From positions 27,698 through 87,601 of the forward strand of contig NZ_LNYG01000008.1 in NCBI RefSeq assembly GCF_001467745.1: 59,904 nucleotides of DNA. The letters run 5' to 3'. Shown piece by piece: positions 26,964 through 35,314 of this stretch (positions are counted from its first letter, which is position 1; the number at the start of each line of letters is the position of its first letter). This DNA is from Legionella jamestowniensis (GTDB lineage: Bacteria > Pseudomonadota > Gammaproteobacteria > Legionellales > Legionellaceae). Both the position numbers and the translations under genes were made by a program. The notes below the pieces were generated by a model that did not search any database, was not told where the DNA came from, and worked only from the letters and a program-made list of their open reading frames with translations.

Positions 26964-27716
26964 ATGAAAACTATACAATCCTATATTGACTCCAAACAAC
27001 AAGAATTCATGAATCATCCCTTTTTCGATGTCTTGGCTCAATTAGATAATTTAGAGGAAATCAGTTATTTTGTCCCTGAATTGACTTTCTGGGCAATGAC
27101 CTTCCAGGATATTTTACGTTTAAATGAAGAAAGAGTTACAGACCCTTATTTGAAAAAGGTAGCACGTCACCATCGATTGGAAGACGCTGGCCATGAGAAA
27201 TGGTTCCTACATGATAAAAAATATCTAGGTAGGGTTTCTCACAACGATTCATGCAATAAAGATGATGTAGCATGGCTATATAGCAAAGAATCTCAGTTAA
27301 CCCGCGATGCAGCCTATGCGATTATGTCTGAAATTTATAAAGCGGACGATGAAATTATCAATATTGCTTTACTGTTGACATTAGAGTCTTCTGGTCATGT
27401 TTTCTTCGAAAAAGTAGTAAAGCAAGTGAAGAAAACAGGTGCGGACAAAAATCTTAAATACTTCTCAAGTTCACATCTTGAAGTCGAAATGGCCCATGCA
27501 ATTTTTGAAGCAGAAATGGAACGTAAACTGTTTGAGTGGCCTGTACCCGTGAACGTACGTCGTGAAGCATTAAAAATGATTGATCGCTGCTATGATGCCT
27601 TCAATAAAATGTTCGATGGATTAATTCTTGCATGTAACAAACGACTGCAATTGGCTAAAGAAAGGAATAAAAATGCAGCAAATGCTTTGGAATATGCATC
27701 AGATAAAGCAGTGTGA
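26964..27716 (+). CDS. Heme-oxygenase-fold protein, possible metal-dependent oxidase
   Basis: This 250-residue all-helical protein resembles the heme oxygenase-like/TenA fold, in which a growing group of non-heme di-iron oxidases and oxygenases is found. Candidate metal ligands recur as ExxxH: E73/H77 in LEDAGHEKW and a second in LESSGHVFFE, with HLEVEMAH a third acidic-histidine cluster on a later helix. The assignment is by pattern only and the substrate is unknown. A strong GGAGG lies ahead of the ATG. The flavoprotein gene starts 19 bp downstream, so the two probably act together. Confidence 0.72.
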   Translation: MKTIQSYIDSKQQEFMNHPFFDVLAQLDNLEEISYFVPELTFWAMTFQDILRLNEERVTDPYLKKVARHHRLEDAGHEKWFLHDKKYLGRVSHNDSCNKDDVAWLYSKESQLTRDAAYAIMSEIYKADDEIINIALLLTLESSGHVFFEKVVKQVKKTGADKNLKYFSSSHLEVEMAHAIFEAEMERKLFEWPVPVNVRREALKMIDRCYDAFNKMFDGLILACNKRLQLAKERNKNAANALEYASDKAV

Positions 27717-27735
27717 GAAAGAAACAGGAGAAGCG

Positions 27736-29058
27736 ATGCTCAGTGATGAGCATTCGCTTTCTTTTTTTGCACAAGATTTTGGTAGGCTTACCCACTCTTC
27801 TCCAATTGCAGCTTGTACTCCGTCCTCCTTGGAAAAATTACAACGTTTGCTAAATTTTGCTCATCAACACTCTCTCCCTCTAACACTTCGAGGAAATGGT
27901 TTAAGTCAATGTGGTCAATCGCTTCCCTTAGAGGGCGGCTTAGCCGTGCATCTGAAAAAATTAAATAACATTGGTGAACATGAAAACGATTCTATCTGGG
28001 TAGATGCGAATGCAACCTGGGCTGATTTACTGGCTAAATCCTTACAGAAGTCTCAAAGTCCTTATGTAATTCCCTATAATTGTAACTTGTCGGTAGGGGG
28101 GGTTCTCTCAGCGGGGGGAATAGGGGCATCGTCTTTTAAATTTGGCAGCATCACCTCTCACGTGAAAACACTGGAAGTACTTACAACAGACGGGAACGTT
28201 AAAATTGTGGATCCTGACGATGATCTTTTCGGAGCTTGTCTTTCAGGGCAAGGTCGTTTCGCTGTGATAACCAAGGCCTGTATTAATTTGCGACACTGTG
28301 CAAAAAATGTCAGAACCTTTTTTTTAGTTTACCTTGATAAAGATCAATGGTTACAAGATATACAAAAAGCTGAAAAGGAAGCTGATTATTTGGAAACTTT
28401 TTGCTCTCCCGCTGTCCAGGGAGCGAAATTAACGGACTCAGGGCGACGCGTACCTTTTGCGCACTGGCTTTATGCTTTGCATATCTGCAAAGAATTTGAT
28501 AACCAAGCACCAACACTTGATGATATTAACCCAACCTTAAAACCCTGGAAAACTCTTCATACGCAGGATGAATCCATCATGTCTTATTTTCATCGACATG
28601 ATTCTCGCTTCGAAGCCATGAAAATGACCGGCCAATGGGAACTGTTGCATCCTTGGTATGAGTGCTTTGTTTCCGAACAATTACTAAAAACTACGCTGGA
28701 TGAAATTCTGCCGCAGTTGCCCCTTTTTTATGCTACTGTGTTGCAGATTGTACCCATTGCAAATCAGCCTGACACAGGCTTTTTAATACTTCCCAGGGGT
28801 GGGAAAATTTATGCGGTAATGATTTTAACCCCAGGGGTGAATGATAAATTACTTCCAGCTTGTCTGCAGACGATAAAACTTTTGGACTCTTTATTTCTTG
28901 AAAAAGGGGGAAAGCGGTATCTTTCAGGCTATTTGGGTGATGGATTGGAACAACAATATTGGAAAGCCCACTTTGGCTCTTCTTATGATGCCTGGCTTAA
29001 TCTTAAGAAAAAATATGATCCACGCGGTATCTTGAAATCCTATTTACATCCGCTTTAG
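27736..29058 (+). CDS. FAD-linked oxidase, cytokinin-dehydrogenase-like
   Basis: Starting at the ATG at 27736 (AGGAG eight bases upstream), the protein is about 440 residues with the PCMH-type FAD domain. The stretch ASSFKFGSITSHVKTLEVL and LSGQGRFAVITKACI closely follows the pattern of plant-type cytokinin dehydrogenases, as does the C-terminal KYDPRGIL. In those enzymes the motif RGxGHSxxGQ holds the histidine that binds FAD covalently; here it reads RGNGLSQCGQ (L56), so FAD is probably bound non-covalently or through another residue. No signal peptide is seen. Alternatives are other small-molecule alcohol or amine oxidases of the family. An upstream in-frame ATG at 27628 overlaps the previous gene and is less likely. 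Confidence 0.85.
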   Translation: MLSDEHSLSFFAQDFGRLTHSSPIAACTPSSLEKLQRLLNFAHQHSLPLTLRGNGLSQCGQSLPLEGGLAVHLKKLNNIGEHENDSIWVDANATWADLLAKSLQKSQSPYVIPYNCNLSVGGVLSAGGIGASSFKFGSITSHVKTLEVLTTDGNVKIVDPDDDLFGACLSGQGRFAVITKACINLRHCAKNVRTFFLVYLDKDQWLQDIQKAEKEADYLETFCSPAVQGAKLTDSGRRVPFAHWLYALHICKEFDNQAPTLDDINPTLKPWKTLHTQDESIMSYFHRHDSRFEAMKMTGQWELLHPWYECFVSEQLLKTTLDEILPQLPLFYATVLQIVPIANQPDTGFLILPRGGKIYAVMILTPGVNDKLLPACLQTIKLLDSLFLEKGGKRYLSGYLGDGLEQQYWKAHFGSSYDAWLNLKKKYDPRGILKSYLHPL

Positions 29059-29073
29059 CTTATTACAACGATA

Positions 29074-29322
29074 TTAGCCGCCTAACTGAGGCTTGTTAGT
29101 ATGAGTTGACTCATCCTGTTCATTTTCTATCGGTGTATCACTTGGACCCTGGTTTGTAGTTTGGATATCAAACTCTTCTTTTGTATCAACAGGGCTGCCA
29201 TTGTAAGTGTCCAGAAAAAGCTTTTTAATTCGAGTTGCATTATCTACAGGAGTATACTTCTCATCAATTTCAGATTGTTTTTTTATCTCGTGCCATTTAG
29301 ATTTAGGTAATTCTTTAGACAT
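29074..29322 (-). CDS. Small hydrophilic hypothetical protein, 82 aa
   Basis: The predicted 82-residue protein is highly charged and polar, low in hydrophobic residues and probably disordered in its second half (rich in T, N, D, E, P). Its promoter-side sequence on the minus strand contains a TATAAT-like box near 29350. No family is recognised. Its size and composition resemble other small Legionella-specific proteins, but expression cannot be judged from sequence. Confidence 0.5.
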   Translation of the reverse strand: MSKELPKSKWHEIKKQSEIDEKYTPVDNATRIKKLFLDTYNGSPVDTKEEFDIQTTNQGPSDTPIENEQDESTHTNKPQLGG

Positions 29323-29428
29323 AATAATTCTTCAAAAAAATACACATAGTATAATTATACAGCAAATGGATTTAAAGGTGAATAGTTTTTTAAGTTGCCA
29401 TACCCTCATTCACGTCATTAAACATTAT

Positions 29429-30433
29429 TTATTTTTCAGGTCTAAATTTCATTAATGTAAAGAGTGAATTTGTTTTATAACTGTCCTGGTAAACGAAACC
29501 TGCAGGTTCAATGGATTTTTGCCATTCAGTCAAACTTCGCTGCCTGCCTCCCAATAAGACCATCATGACAATATCCATTGTTTTATTGGGATGAGGGGAT
29601 TTGGTGTCAGGAAGAACCTGTTCTGCAATGAAAAGTATTGCATCTTTGGGCATTTGCTCATGTAAATTTTTTAAAATTTGTTGCATTAAACTATCGTTGA
29701 AATCGTGCAGAACACCTTTAAATAGATAGGCGTCGGCGGGAGGGATAGATTTTAGAAAATCCCCGGCAATGAGTTCAACCTGAGCAGGAAAATCACTATT
29801 GTCCAGTTGATTAATGACAGGTGGCGTATCGAATAGTGTCAGTTTTAGCTGCGGATGTTTTTGACAGATTGCTTTAACTAGTCCACCGCGACCTCCGCCC
29901 ATATCTATTAAATGTGAAAACGAAGAAAAATCAAACGCATTGGCGATTGCGCTATCATCATAAGTAGATAATTTAGCCATTCCCTTGTCAAAATTTCTTT
30001 GTTTTTCGGGGTGTTTGCCTAGGAAACTAAAAAAATCTTCTCCGTGTTGATGAAAGAAGGCGGAGTCCCCTGTTTTTAAACTCGTTTCTAGACAAGAAAA
30101 AGCCTGCCACCAATTCTCATCGACCATGCATAAAACATCGCGAATAGAGTGGGGGTCATCATCGCGAAGAGGTAGCGACAATTCAGTAAGCGCACAAGTA
30201 TCGCCCTCACAATTAAAAATTTTATAGGCGCTAAGAAACCGTAGGATTCTTTCCAATAATTCAGGTACAGTATCTGTTAGTTTTGCCAGCGTTTCAATTT
30301 TTACAGGTTGTAACGACATGTGATTGGCTATCCCAAGTTTTGCCATAACATGAATAGCCCGAGAAACCACATACCAGCGGGACATGGTTGCTAGTTGTAC
30401 AAAAGGTGGCTCTTGATTTATTTCCATTGTCAA
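29429..30433 (-). CDS. SAM-dependent O-methyltransferase (two-domain, acetylserotonin OMT-like)
   Basis: The 334-residue enzyme has an N-terminal winged-helix dimerisation domain (about 10-100) and a C-terminal Rossmann methyltransferase domain with motif I LIDMGGGRGGLV and the catalytic-region segment LFKGVLHDFND containing the His base. This is the layout of small-molecule O-methyltransferases acting on phenols and polyketides. The substrate is unknown. It stands alone, divergent from lspC. Confidence 0.9.
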   Translation of the reverse strand: MTMEINQEPPFVQLATMSRWYVVSRAIHVMAKLGIANHMSLQPVKIETLAKLTDTVPELLERILRFLSAYKIFNCEGDTCALTELSLPLRDDDPHSIRDVLCMVDENWWQAFSCLETSLKTGDSAFFHQHGEDFFSFLGKHPEKQRNFDKGMAKLSTYDDSAIANAFDFSSFSHLIDMGGGRGGLVKAICQKHPQLKLTLFDTPPVINQLDNSDFPAQVELIAGDFLKSIPPADAYLFKGVLHDFNDSLMQQILKNLHEQMPKDAILFIAEQVLPDTKSPHPNKTMDIVMMVLLGGRQRSLTEWQKSIEPAGFVYQDSYKTNSLFTLMKFRPEK

Positions 30434-30590
30434 ATTCCTTTAGTCGTTAGCGGGTGCGTCTAAACTATAAAACCATCGTTTAATCACTCCCTTATTAGCT
30501 ACGAAACTTGCAATATCCCTTAATTTTCTGTGATGATAGAACGTTTGATGAGTAAATACAGGCAAAAATCGTGCTAAGTTGCAACAATTT

Positions 30591-31097
30591 ATGAAAAATA
30601 CTAAATTTTCTCTTGCGTATATTGATCACAAATTGCTAATGGCGGTATTTTTATTTTTTCTGACCTTCTTTTTATTTTTGTGGGAAATTATTAATTTTTT
30701 TCAATCGACTAAACAAGTAACTGTTACTACAATTTACAGAAAGCAGCCGGTACAAGAAACGTTACATAGCCGTTCCCCTATCTTCACTACGCCCTTATTC
30801 GGTGATTATCTGCCCGCTAATCTGGCAGAAGCCGATATCAAACAGTCAATGCTTGATGCTGAAATAGTTGGTATTATGTTTGATGATAATGAAGAGTACT
30901 CTCAAGTGATTATTAAAGTTGGAGGAGGGCCTGAAAAAGTTTATTCTATTGGAGATTCATTGCCTGGTGGTGCCATTATTAAACGGATTTCACCTGATGC
31001 CATCGTTGTATTGCATAATGGGGCGCTTGAGAGTTTAAGTTTACCGAAAAATGAATTAATCTTCGAAGCTCCAGCAAAGCCGCTCATTGAGGAATAA
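30591..31097 (+). CDS. lspC: Type II secretion system inner-membrane protein C
   Basis: The 168-residue protein (ATG at 30591) has a short cytoplasmic N-terminus, one membrane helix (about 15-37) and the GspC homology region with VGIMFDDNEEYSQVIIK, GPEKVYSIGDSLPGGAIIKRI and an end segment rich in S-L. It lacks a C-terminal PDZ or coiled-coil domain, as short GspC proteins do. GspC links the inner-membrane platform to the secretin GspD. In Legionella the type II genes are scattered, so lspC standing alone is expected. An in-frame TTG 12 bp earlier is the only other start. Confidence 0.9.
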   Translation: MKNTKFSLAYIDHKLLMAVFLFFLTFFLFLWEIINFFQSTKQVTVTTIYRKQPVQETLHSRSPIFTTPLFGDYLPANLAEADIKQSMLDAEIVGIMFDDNEEYSQVIIKVGGGPEKVYSIGDSLPGGAIIKRISPDAIVVLHNGALESLSLPKNELIFEAPAKPLIEE

Positions 31098-31100
31098 ATC

Positions 31101-31427
31101 ATGCGTTTTTCCCTCCGCATAGCCCTGATAATTGTATTAGCTCTCGCTGAGTTTGCTTGTGTAGCTCGCTCGAATTTAATAGAGGGCATCAAAAGTTTTC
31201 GCGTACAAGACTATCGACAAGCATTCGTTCGTTTAAAGCCTGAAGCAAAAAAAGGAAACCGGGATGCACAATATGCCGTAGGGTATATGTATTACTACGG
31301 GCAGGGTGTTACTGAAAACCGCAAAAAAGCATGGTACTGGATTAATAAAGCAGCTCAGGCGGGGCAACCTGAGGCTGTTGCTGCCCTGACTATCCTGCAG
31401 CAGCAACCACAAAGTATCTGGCCATAG
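31101..31427 (+). CDS. Sel1-repeat protein with signal peptide
   Basis: The 108-residue protein begins with a signal peptide (FSLRIALIIVLALAEFACVA) and carries one clear Sel1-like repeat (AQYAVGYMYYYGQGV followed by AWYWINKAAQAG) and a partial second copy. It starts three bases after lspC and almost certainly shares its message. Sel1 proteins usually mediate protein-protein contacts; a link to the type II system is suggested only by position. Confidence 0.88.
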   Translation: MRFSLRIALIIVLALAEFACVARSNLIEGIKSFRVQDYRQAFVRLKPEAKKGNRDAQYAVGYMYYYGQGVTENRKKAWYWINKAAQAGQPEAVAALTILQQQPQSIWP

Positions 31428-31514
31428 TTAATTTCACTTGGAAAGAATCGACAGATCTTTTTGTGTGGGAAAAAAATTTAGAATTGCGTTGTCCTGCATA
31501 GACTTCTGTGCGAG

Positions 31515-31560
31515 ACAAAAATTTAGAATCGCGTCGTTGCGAGCGTCAGCGAAGCAATCT
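31515..31560. repeat. Dispersed palindromic repeat copy
   Basis: The segment containing TTGCGAGCGTCAGCGAAGCA (31538-31557) occurs in inverted orientation at 32694-32715, and its flank AAAATTTAGAATCGCGTCGTTGC resembles 58553-58574. Three degenerate copies of the same element are therefore present in the window. Confidence 0.75.
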
Positions 31561-31647
31561 AATTCAATCTTTGAACAAAGATCTGCTCTGGATACTTCAC
31601 TTTGTTCGCAACGACAAAAAAAATTTTGCTCTAGACAGCATTAGATT

Positions 31648-32604
31648 TTATATCATTGCATTGATAATCAAAGAAAATATATAACAGCAATAGATTAAAA
31701 CCAGGATGCCCCCATGCCATCGTGCCATTCTTTTTTTATTGCGGTAATTCATCCACAAAAGAATAAACACAGTTATAAACATGACAGGAATATCGCGCCA
31801 TAACAAAGTAGTGCTTACAGGCGCTGGGTGAATAATTCCCGGAAAAATCATGATTGTGAGCAGATTAAATACATTAGCCCCTAAAATATTGCCAATAGCA
31901 ATATCGTCTGCCCCTTTTGTAACTGCCACAATCGAAGTGACTAACTCTGGCAAGCTTGTCCCTATAGAAATCAGGGTTAATCCAATGATCAAATCGCTTA
32001 CTCCAAGCATATGTCCAAGCTCAGTGCTGCTGTTAATTAAATACTTTGCACTGATTGGAAGTACGATTAAACCAAGCAACAGGCTGAGAATGTGAGATTT
32101 CATAGAATGCTTCCTCAGTGCTGCCTGTTGAAATGCCAAGGTCAATTGTTTTTGTGGACGTTGTTGCCGAGTAGTTACAATAAAATAGCTAATAATTACC
32201 AAACACATTATTAACAACAGGCAGCCATCCAGGATGCCTAAATAACCATCGAGAATTAGGGAATAAGAAAAAAGCATTACCAAAAACAATAAAGGGTACT
32301 CTCTTCGCATTAAAGTCGATTGTACTCGGATGGGCTTTATTAATGTCGTTAATCCCAAGACCAAACCAACATTCGCTATATTTGTACCAATGGCATTCCC
32401 TAGGGTTATATCGGTAAAACCTTCTATCGATGCAGTAATTGCAATCATTATTTCTGGAGCGGAAGTGCCTAAAGCAACAAGAGTGAAACCTATCAATAGC
32501 GGGGACAAGCGGTAGTATGCCGCTATTCCAGCTGCTCCTGTGACCAATTGATTTGCGGCCCACAATAAAGCAATAAAACTAATTAATAGAAGTAAAATGA
32601 TCAT
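31648..32604 (-). CDS. Sodium/calcium exchanger-family transporter (YrbG-like)
   Basis: About 319 residues with ten predicted membrane helices in two homologous halves. Each half carries the alpha repeat: GTSAPEIMIAI with GNAIGTNIANVG in the first, GTSLPELVTSIVA with GNILGANVFNLL in the second. The conserved acidic residues that bind Na+ and Ca2+ (the Glu in each motif) are present. The ATG at 32604 is chosen over the TTG twelve bases earlier. Confidence 0.93.
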   Translation of the reverse strand: MIILLLLISFIALLWAANQLVTGAAGIAAYYRLSPLLIGFTLVALGTSAPEIMIAITASIEGFTDITLGNAIGTNIANVGLVLGLTTLIKPIRVQSTLMRREYPLLFLVMLFSYSLILDGYLGILDGCLLLIMCLVIISYFIVTTRQQRPQKQLTLAFQQAALRKHSMKSHILSLLLGLIVLPISAKYLINSSTELGHMLGVSDLIIGLTLISIGTSLPELVTSIVAVTKGADDIAIGNILGANVFNLLTIMIFPGIIHPAPVSTTLLWRDIPVMFITVFILLWMNYRNKKRMARWHGGILVLIYCCYIFSLIINAMI

Positions 32605-32616
32605 ATTTGCTCTCAA

Positions 32617-33035
32617 GAAGATTAAGAACTCATGTTATGCAGTGTTTTCTCCTTTGCACAGGATAAAATTTTTTATGTCGTCGTTGCGAATGGATTGCTT
32701 CGCTGACGCTCGCAAAAACGCGACTCCAATTTATTGTCCAGTGCAAAGGTCTTTTCCTTTGCAAACCTACTAAAAGATGCCGTGCTGAATAGTATGAGTT
32801 AAGCATTGATAATACTGTATTTATCGATGAAAACAACATACTTTTTTGTTCAAAAACTTTTCATATTGCTGGCAATATGGTATGATTTGCAGTTCTCTGA
32901 CTCTATCATCAAGTGCAGCAAGATAGAAGTCAGGAGAAGCTGTAAAGGAAGCGAGTTAATTTCTCTTGTATCACAATAAGGTTTCTGGCACTAGAGCAAC
33001 ATTCTTTGCCAGCTACGTTCAAAAGACAAAATATT
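32617..33035 (+). other. Intergenic spacer with repeat remnant
   Basis: This divergent spacer of about 420 bp carries an inverted copy of the dispersed repeat (32680-32725) and the promoters of the exchanger and the MFS gene. No other gene-like structure is evident. Confidence 0.5.
32680..32725. repeat. Dispersed palindromic repeat copy, inverted relative to 31538
   Basis: ATTGCTTCGCTGACGCTCGC (32694-32713) is the reverse complement of the copy near 31538-31559. The two copies flank the exchanger gene. Confidence 0.75.
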
Positions 33036-34262
33036 ATGTTGAGCAAACAACGCCATCTTTTTAAAAACGCCGCTTTTAGGCATTTTACGCTAAGCTGTAT
33101 GTTAGCCATGTTCGGTAATGGCTTAACTTACATCGTCATGGTATGGGCACTGATAAGATTTGATACGTCGGTGGTTTCCACGGCTATTCTTATGACCTGT
33201 TTTTGGCTTCCTAATGTTTTATTAGGACCATTCATGGGGGTTCTTGCTGATCGTTACAATCGAAAATGGGTGCTTTTATCGACAGTGGGCTTGCGCGCGC
33301 TCTGTTTGTTTGGTTTTGCACTAATTGCCTACAATAATTATATTAATCCTTTTGCTATTTATTTCCTGGCAACGTTAATAGGAACGTTGCTTGCTGCCTA
33401 TATTCCTGCAGCCATGGCTTTTATCCGTGAAATCATTGTAGAGGAAGAGGATTTGCTTTACGCCAATGCCATGCTGGATACTGCTTACGAAGTGGGAGCC
33501 GCGTTAGGAATGGGGAGTGCTGGTTTGATTCTGGCATACACTTCTTTTGCCACTTGCTTTGCCATAAACGGTGCTTGCTATTTATTGGCAGCGTTCTTTC
33601 TTCTGGCAATCCCTTATCACAGACAAAGGAAAGCGAAAGAACTAATAGAGTCTTTTTTAACGCAGTTTGTCGAAGGAGGCCGCTATATTCTTCAACGTAC
33701 ACCCGTGTTGTTTATTTATTTGGTTCAGGGGTTATTTTTTATTTCATACATGACTGCCCCGGTTTTATTGGCACCCTTTGCAAAATCAATTTTGCACAGT
33801 AATGTTGCTCAATTTGGTTGGCTTGAAGCTGCTTTATCAGGCGGGATCATTTTTGGCGGTTTTATGAGTCCCTGGCTTGCCACGCTTTTTTCATTGGGTA
33901 AGGTTATTTTTGGCCAGGTACTGTTGGGAATTGTATCCTTTTATTTTTTTAGCCATACCCAGAATACAGAGCTAGCAATCTTGTATCATTTTTTTATTGG
34001 CTTTTCTTTTTCTTCATGGGCTTTATTGACCACTCTGGCTCAAGAAATAACGGATCTTGATTATCAGGGAAGAGTACAGTCGTTATTTAATAGTTTGTCG
34101 GGGGCTATTATCATTTTCTTTTATTATGCTTTAGTGCATTGGAAAGATATCCCGGTAACAAAACTGTATTCTGCTGAAATTATTCTGCTGAGTCTTGCTG
34201 GTGTTATTTTAATCATAATGGCAATAAGCAAGCGTCAAACTGTTGAGCCGAGCATTTCCTGA
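33036..34262 (+). CDS. Major facilitator superfamily transporter
   Basis: The protein (about 408 residues, ATG at 33036) has around twelve membrane helices and the MFS motif-A-like loop GVLADRYNRKWVLL between helices 2 and 3. The overall pattern fits the enterobactin-exporter/macrolide-efflux (EntS/MefA) branch, but the substrate is not predictable. Its end overlaps the convergent mutY gene by 28 bp. Confidence 0.9.
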   Translation: MLSKQRHLFKNAAFRHFTLSCMLAMFGNGLTYIVMVWALIRFDTSVVSTAILMTCFWLPNVLLGPFMGVLADRYNRKWVLLSTVGLRALCLFGFALIAYNNYINPFAIYFLATLIGTLLAAYIPAAMAFIREIIVEEEDLLYANAMLDTAYEVGAALGMGSAGLILAYTSFATCFAINGACYLLAAFFLLAIPYHRQRKAKELIESFLTQFVEGGRYILQRTPVLFIYLVQGLFFISYMTAPVLLAPFAKSILHSNVAQFGWLEAALSGGIIFGGFMSPWLATLFSLGKVIFGQVLLGIVSFYFFSHTQNTELAILYHFFIGFSFSSWALLTTLAQEITDLDYQGRVQSLFNSLSGAIIIFFYYALVHWKDIPVTKLYSAEIILLSLAGVILIIMAISKRQTVEPSIS

Positions 34263-35314
34263 AAATGTTTAATAATGGTTGTAACCGGCTTTGCTAGCCC
34301 AAGATGAACAACCTCATTTGGGCTAAACCATTTTCCAGTCGACTCATAAACACTATATTCTTGCGCTCTCGTATAGACACTGAGAGCTCTGATATGTAAA
34401 TGGAAATGACTAAAGGAGTGTTTGAGATGAAGCAATTCTTTAACGTTTAAACACTCAAACTGATAATTTTGTTTAATAAATGCTTCAGGACAACTGTCCA
34501 TACTTATACTAGGTATGCACCATAATCCTCCCCATAGACCCACTGGCGGTCTTTTTTCAAGAAAAATTTTATTGTCTTCATTGTGTAGTAATAAAAACTG
34601 TTCTTCTTTATGGGGTAAAATTTTTTTTATTTTCTTATGTGGAAATTGGCTGACTTGATCTTGAAGTTTGGCAAGACAAGTTGTTTGTAATGGGCAATGG
34701 GTACAATCAGGGTTTTTAGTGGTACAGCAGATGGCCCCTAAATCCATAATGGCTTGCGTGTAATCTGCACAACGGTAGGTGGGCATACATTGATTTGCGA
34801 GCCGCCAAAGTGTTTTTTTGGTGGTTGTTTGCTCCAGGAAGCCGCCAACCATAAAATAGCGACATAAAACGCGTTTTACATTGCCATCTAAAATTGCAGT
34901 CGCTAGGTTAAATGCTTGTGAAGCAATGGCTGCAGCGGTTGATTCGCCTATACCCGGTAGAGCAATTAATTCCTCCAGCTGGTATGGGAAAACTCCCTGA
35001 TGCTGTTCGCAAATAATTTTGGCGGTTTTATGTAAATTACGTGCGCGACCATAGTAACCTAATCCTGACCACAGGGCTAATACCTCATCCTCTGTCGCAT
35101 TGGCCAGATGCCACAACTCAGGAAAATTCTCCATAAAACGAACAAAATAAGGAATGACTGTCTTAACCTGAGTCTGTTGCAGCATAATTTCAGAAACCCA
35201 GACCCGATAGGGTGTTCGAGGATTTTGCCAAGGCAAATCCTTACGCCCGAACCGATCAAACCAGGCTAATAGTGGTTGGCTAAACTGTTCATGAAGTTGA
35301 CTAATTATTCTCAT
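34235..35314 (-). CDS. mutY: A/G-specific adenine DNA glycosylase
   Basis: The 359-residue protein has the helix-hairpin-helix LPGIGESTAAAIAS, the catalytic Asp in AILDGNVKRVL, the YGRARNL segment and a 4Fe-4S cluster C-x6-C-x2-C-x5-C (CTTKNPDCTHCPLQTTC), followed by a C-terminal NUDIX-like domain for 8-oxoguanine recognition. MutY removes adenine mispaired with 8-oxoguanine. Its start overlaps the end of the asmA-like gene by 14 bp, indicating translational coupling. Confidence 0.97.
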   Translation of the reverse strand: MRIISQLHEQFSQPLLAWFDRFGRKDLPWQNPRTPYRVWVSEIMLQQTQVKTVIPYFVRFMENFPELWHLANATEDEVLALWSGLGYYGRARNLHKTAKIICEQHQGVFPYQLEELIALPGIGESTAAAIASQAFNLATAILDGNVKRVLCRYFMVGGFLEQTTTKKTLWRLANQCMPTYRCADYTQAIMDLGAICCTTKNPDCTHCPLQTTCLAKLQDQVSQFPHKKIKKILPHKEEQFLLLHNEDNKIFLEKRPPVGLWGGLWCIPSISMDSCPEAFIKQNYQFECLNVKELLHLKHSFSHFHLHIRALSVYTRAQEYSVYESTGKWFSPNEVVHLGLAKPVTTIIKHFQEMLGSTV

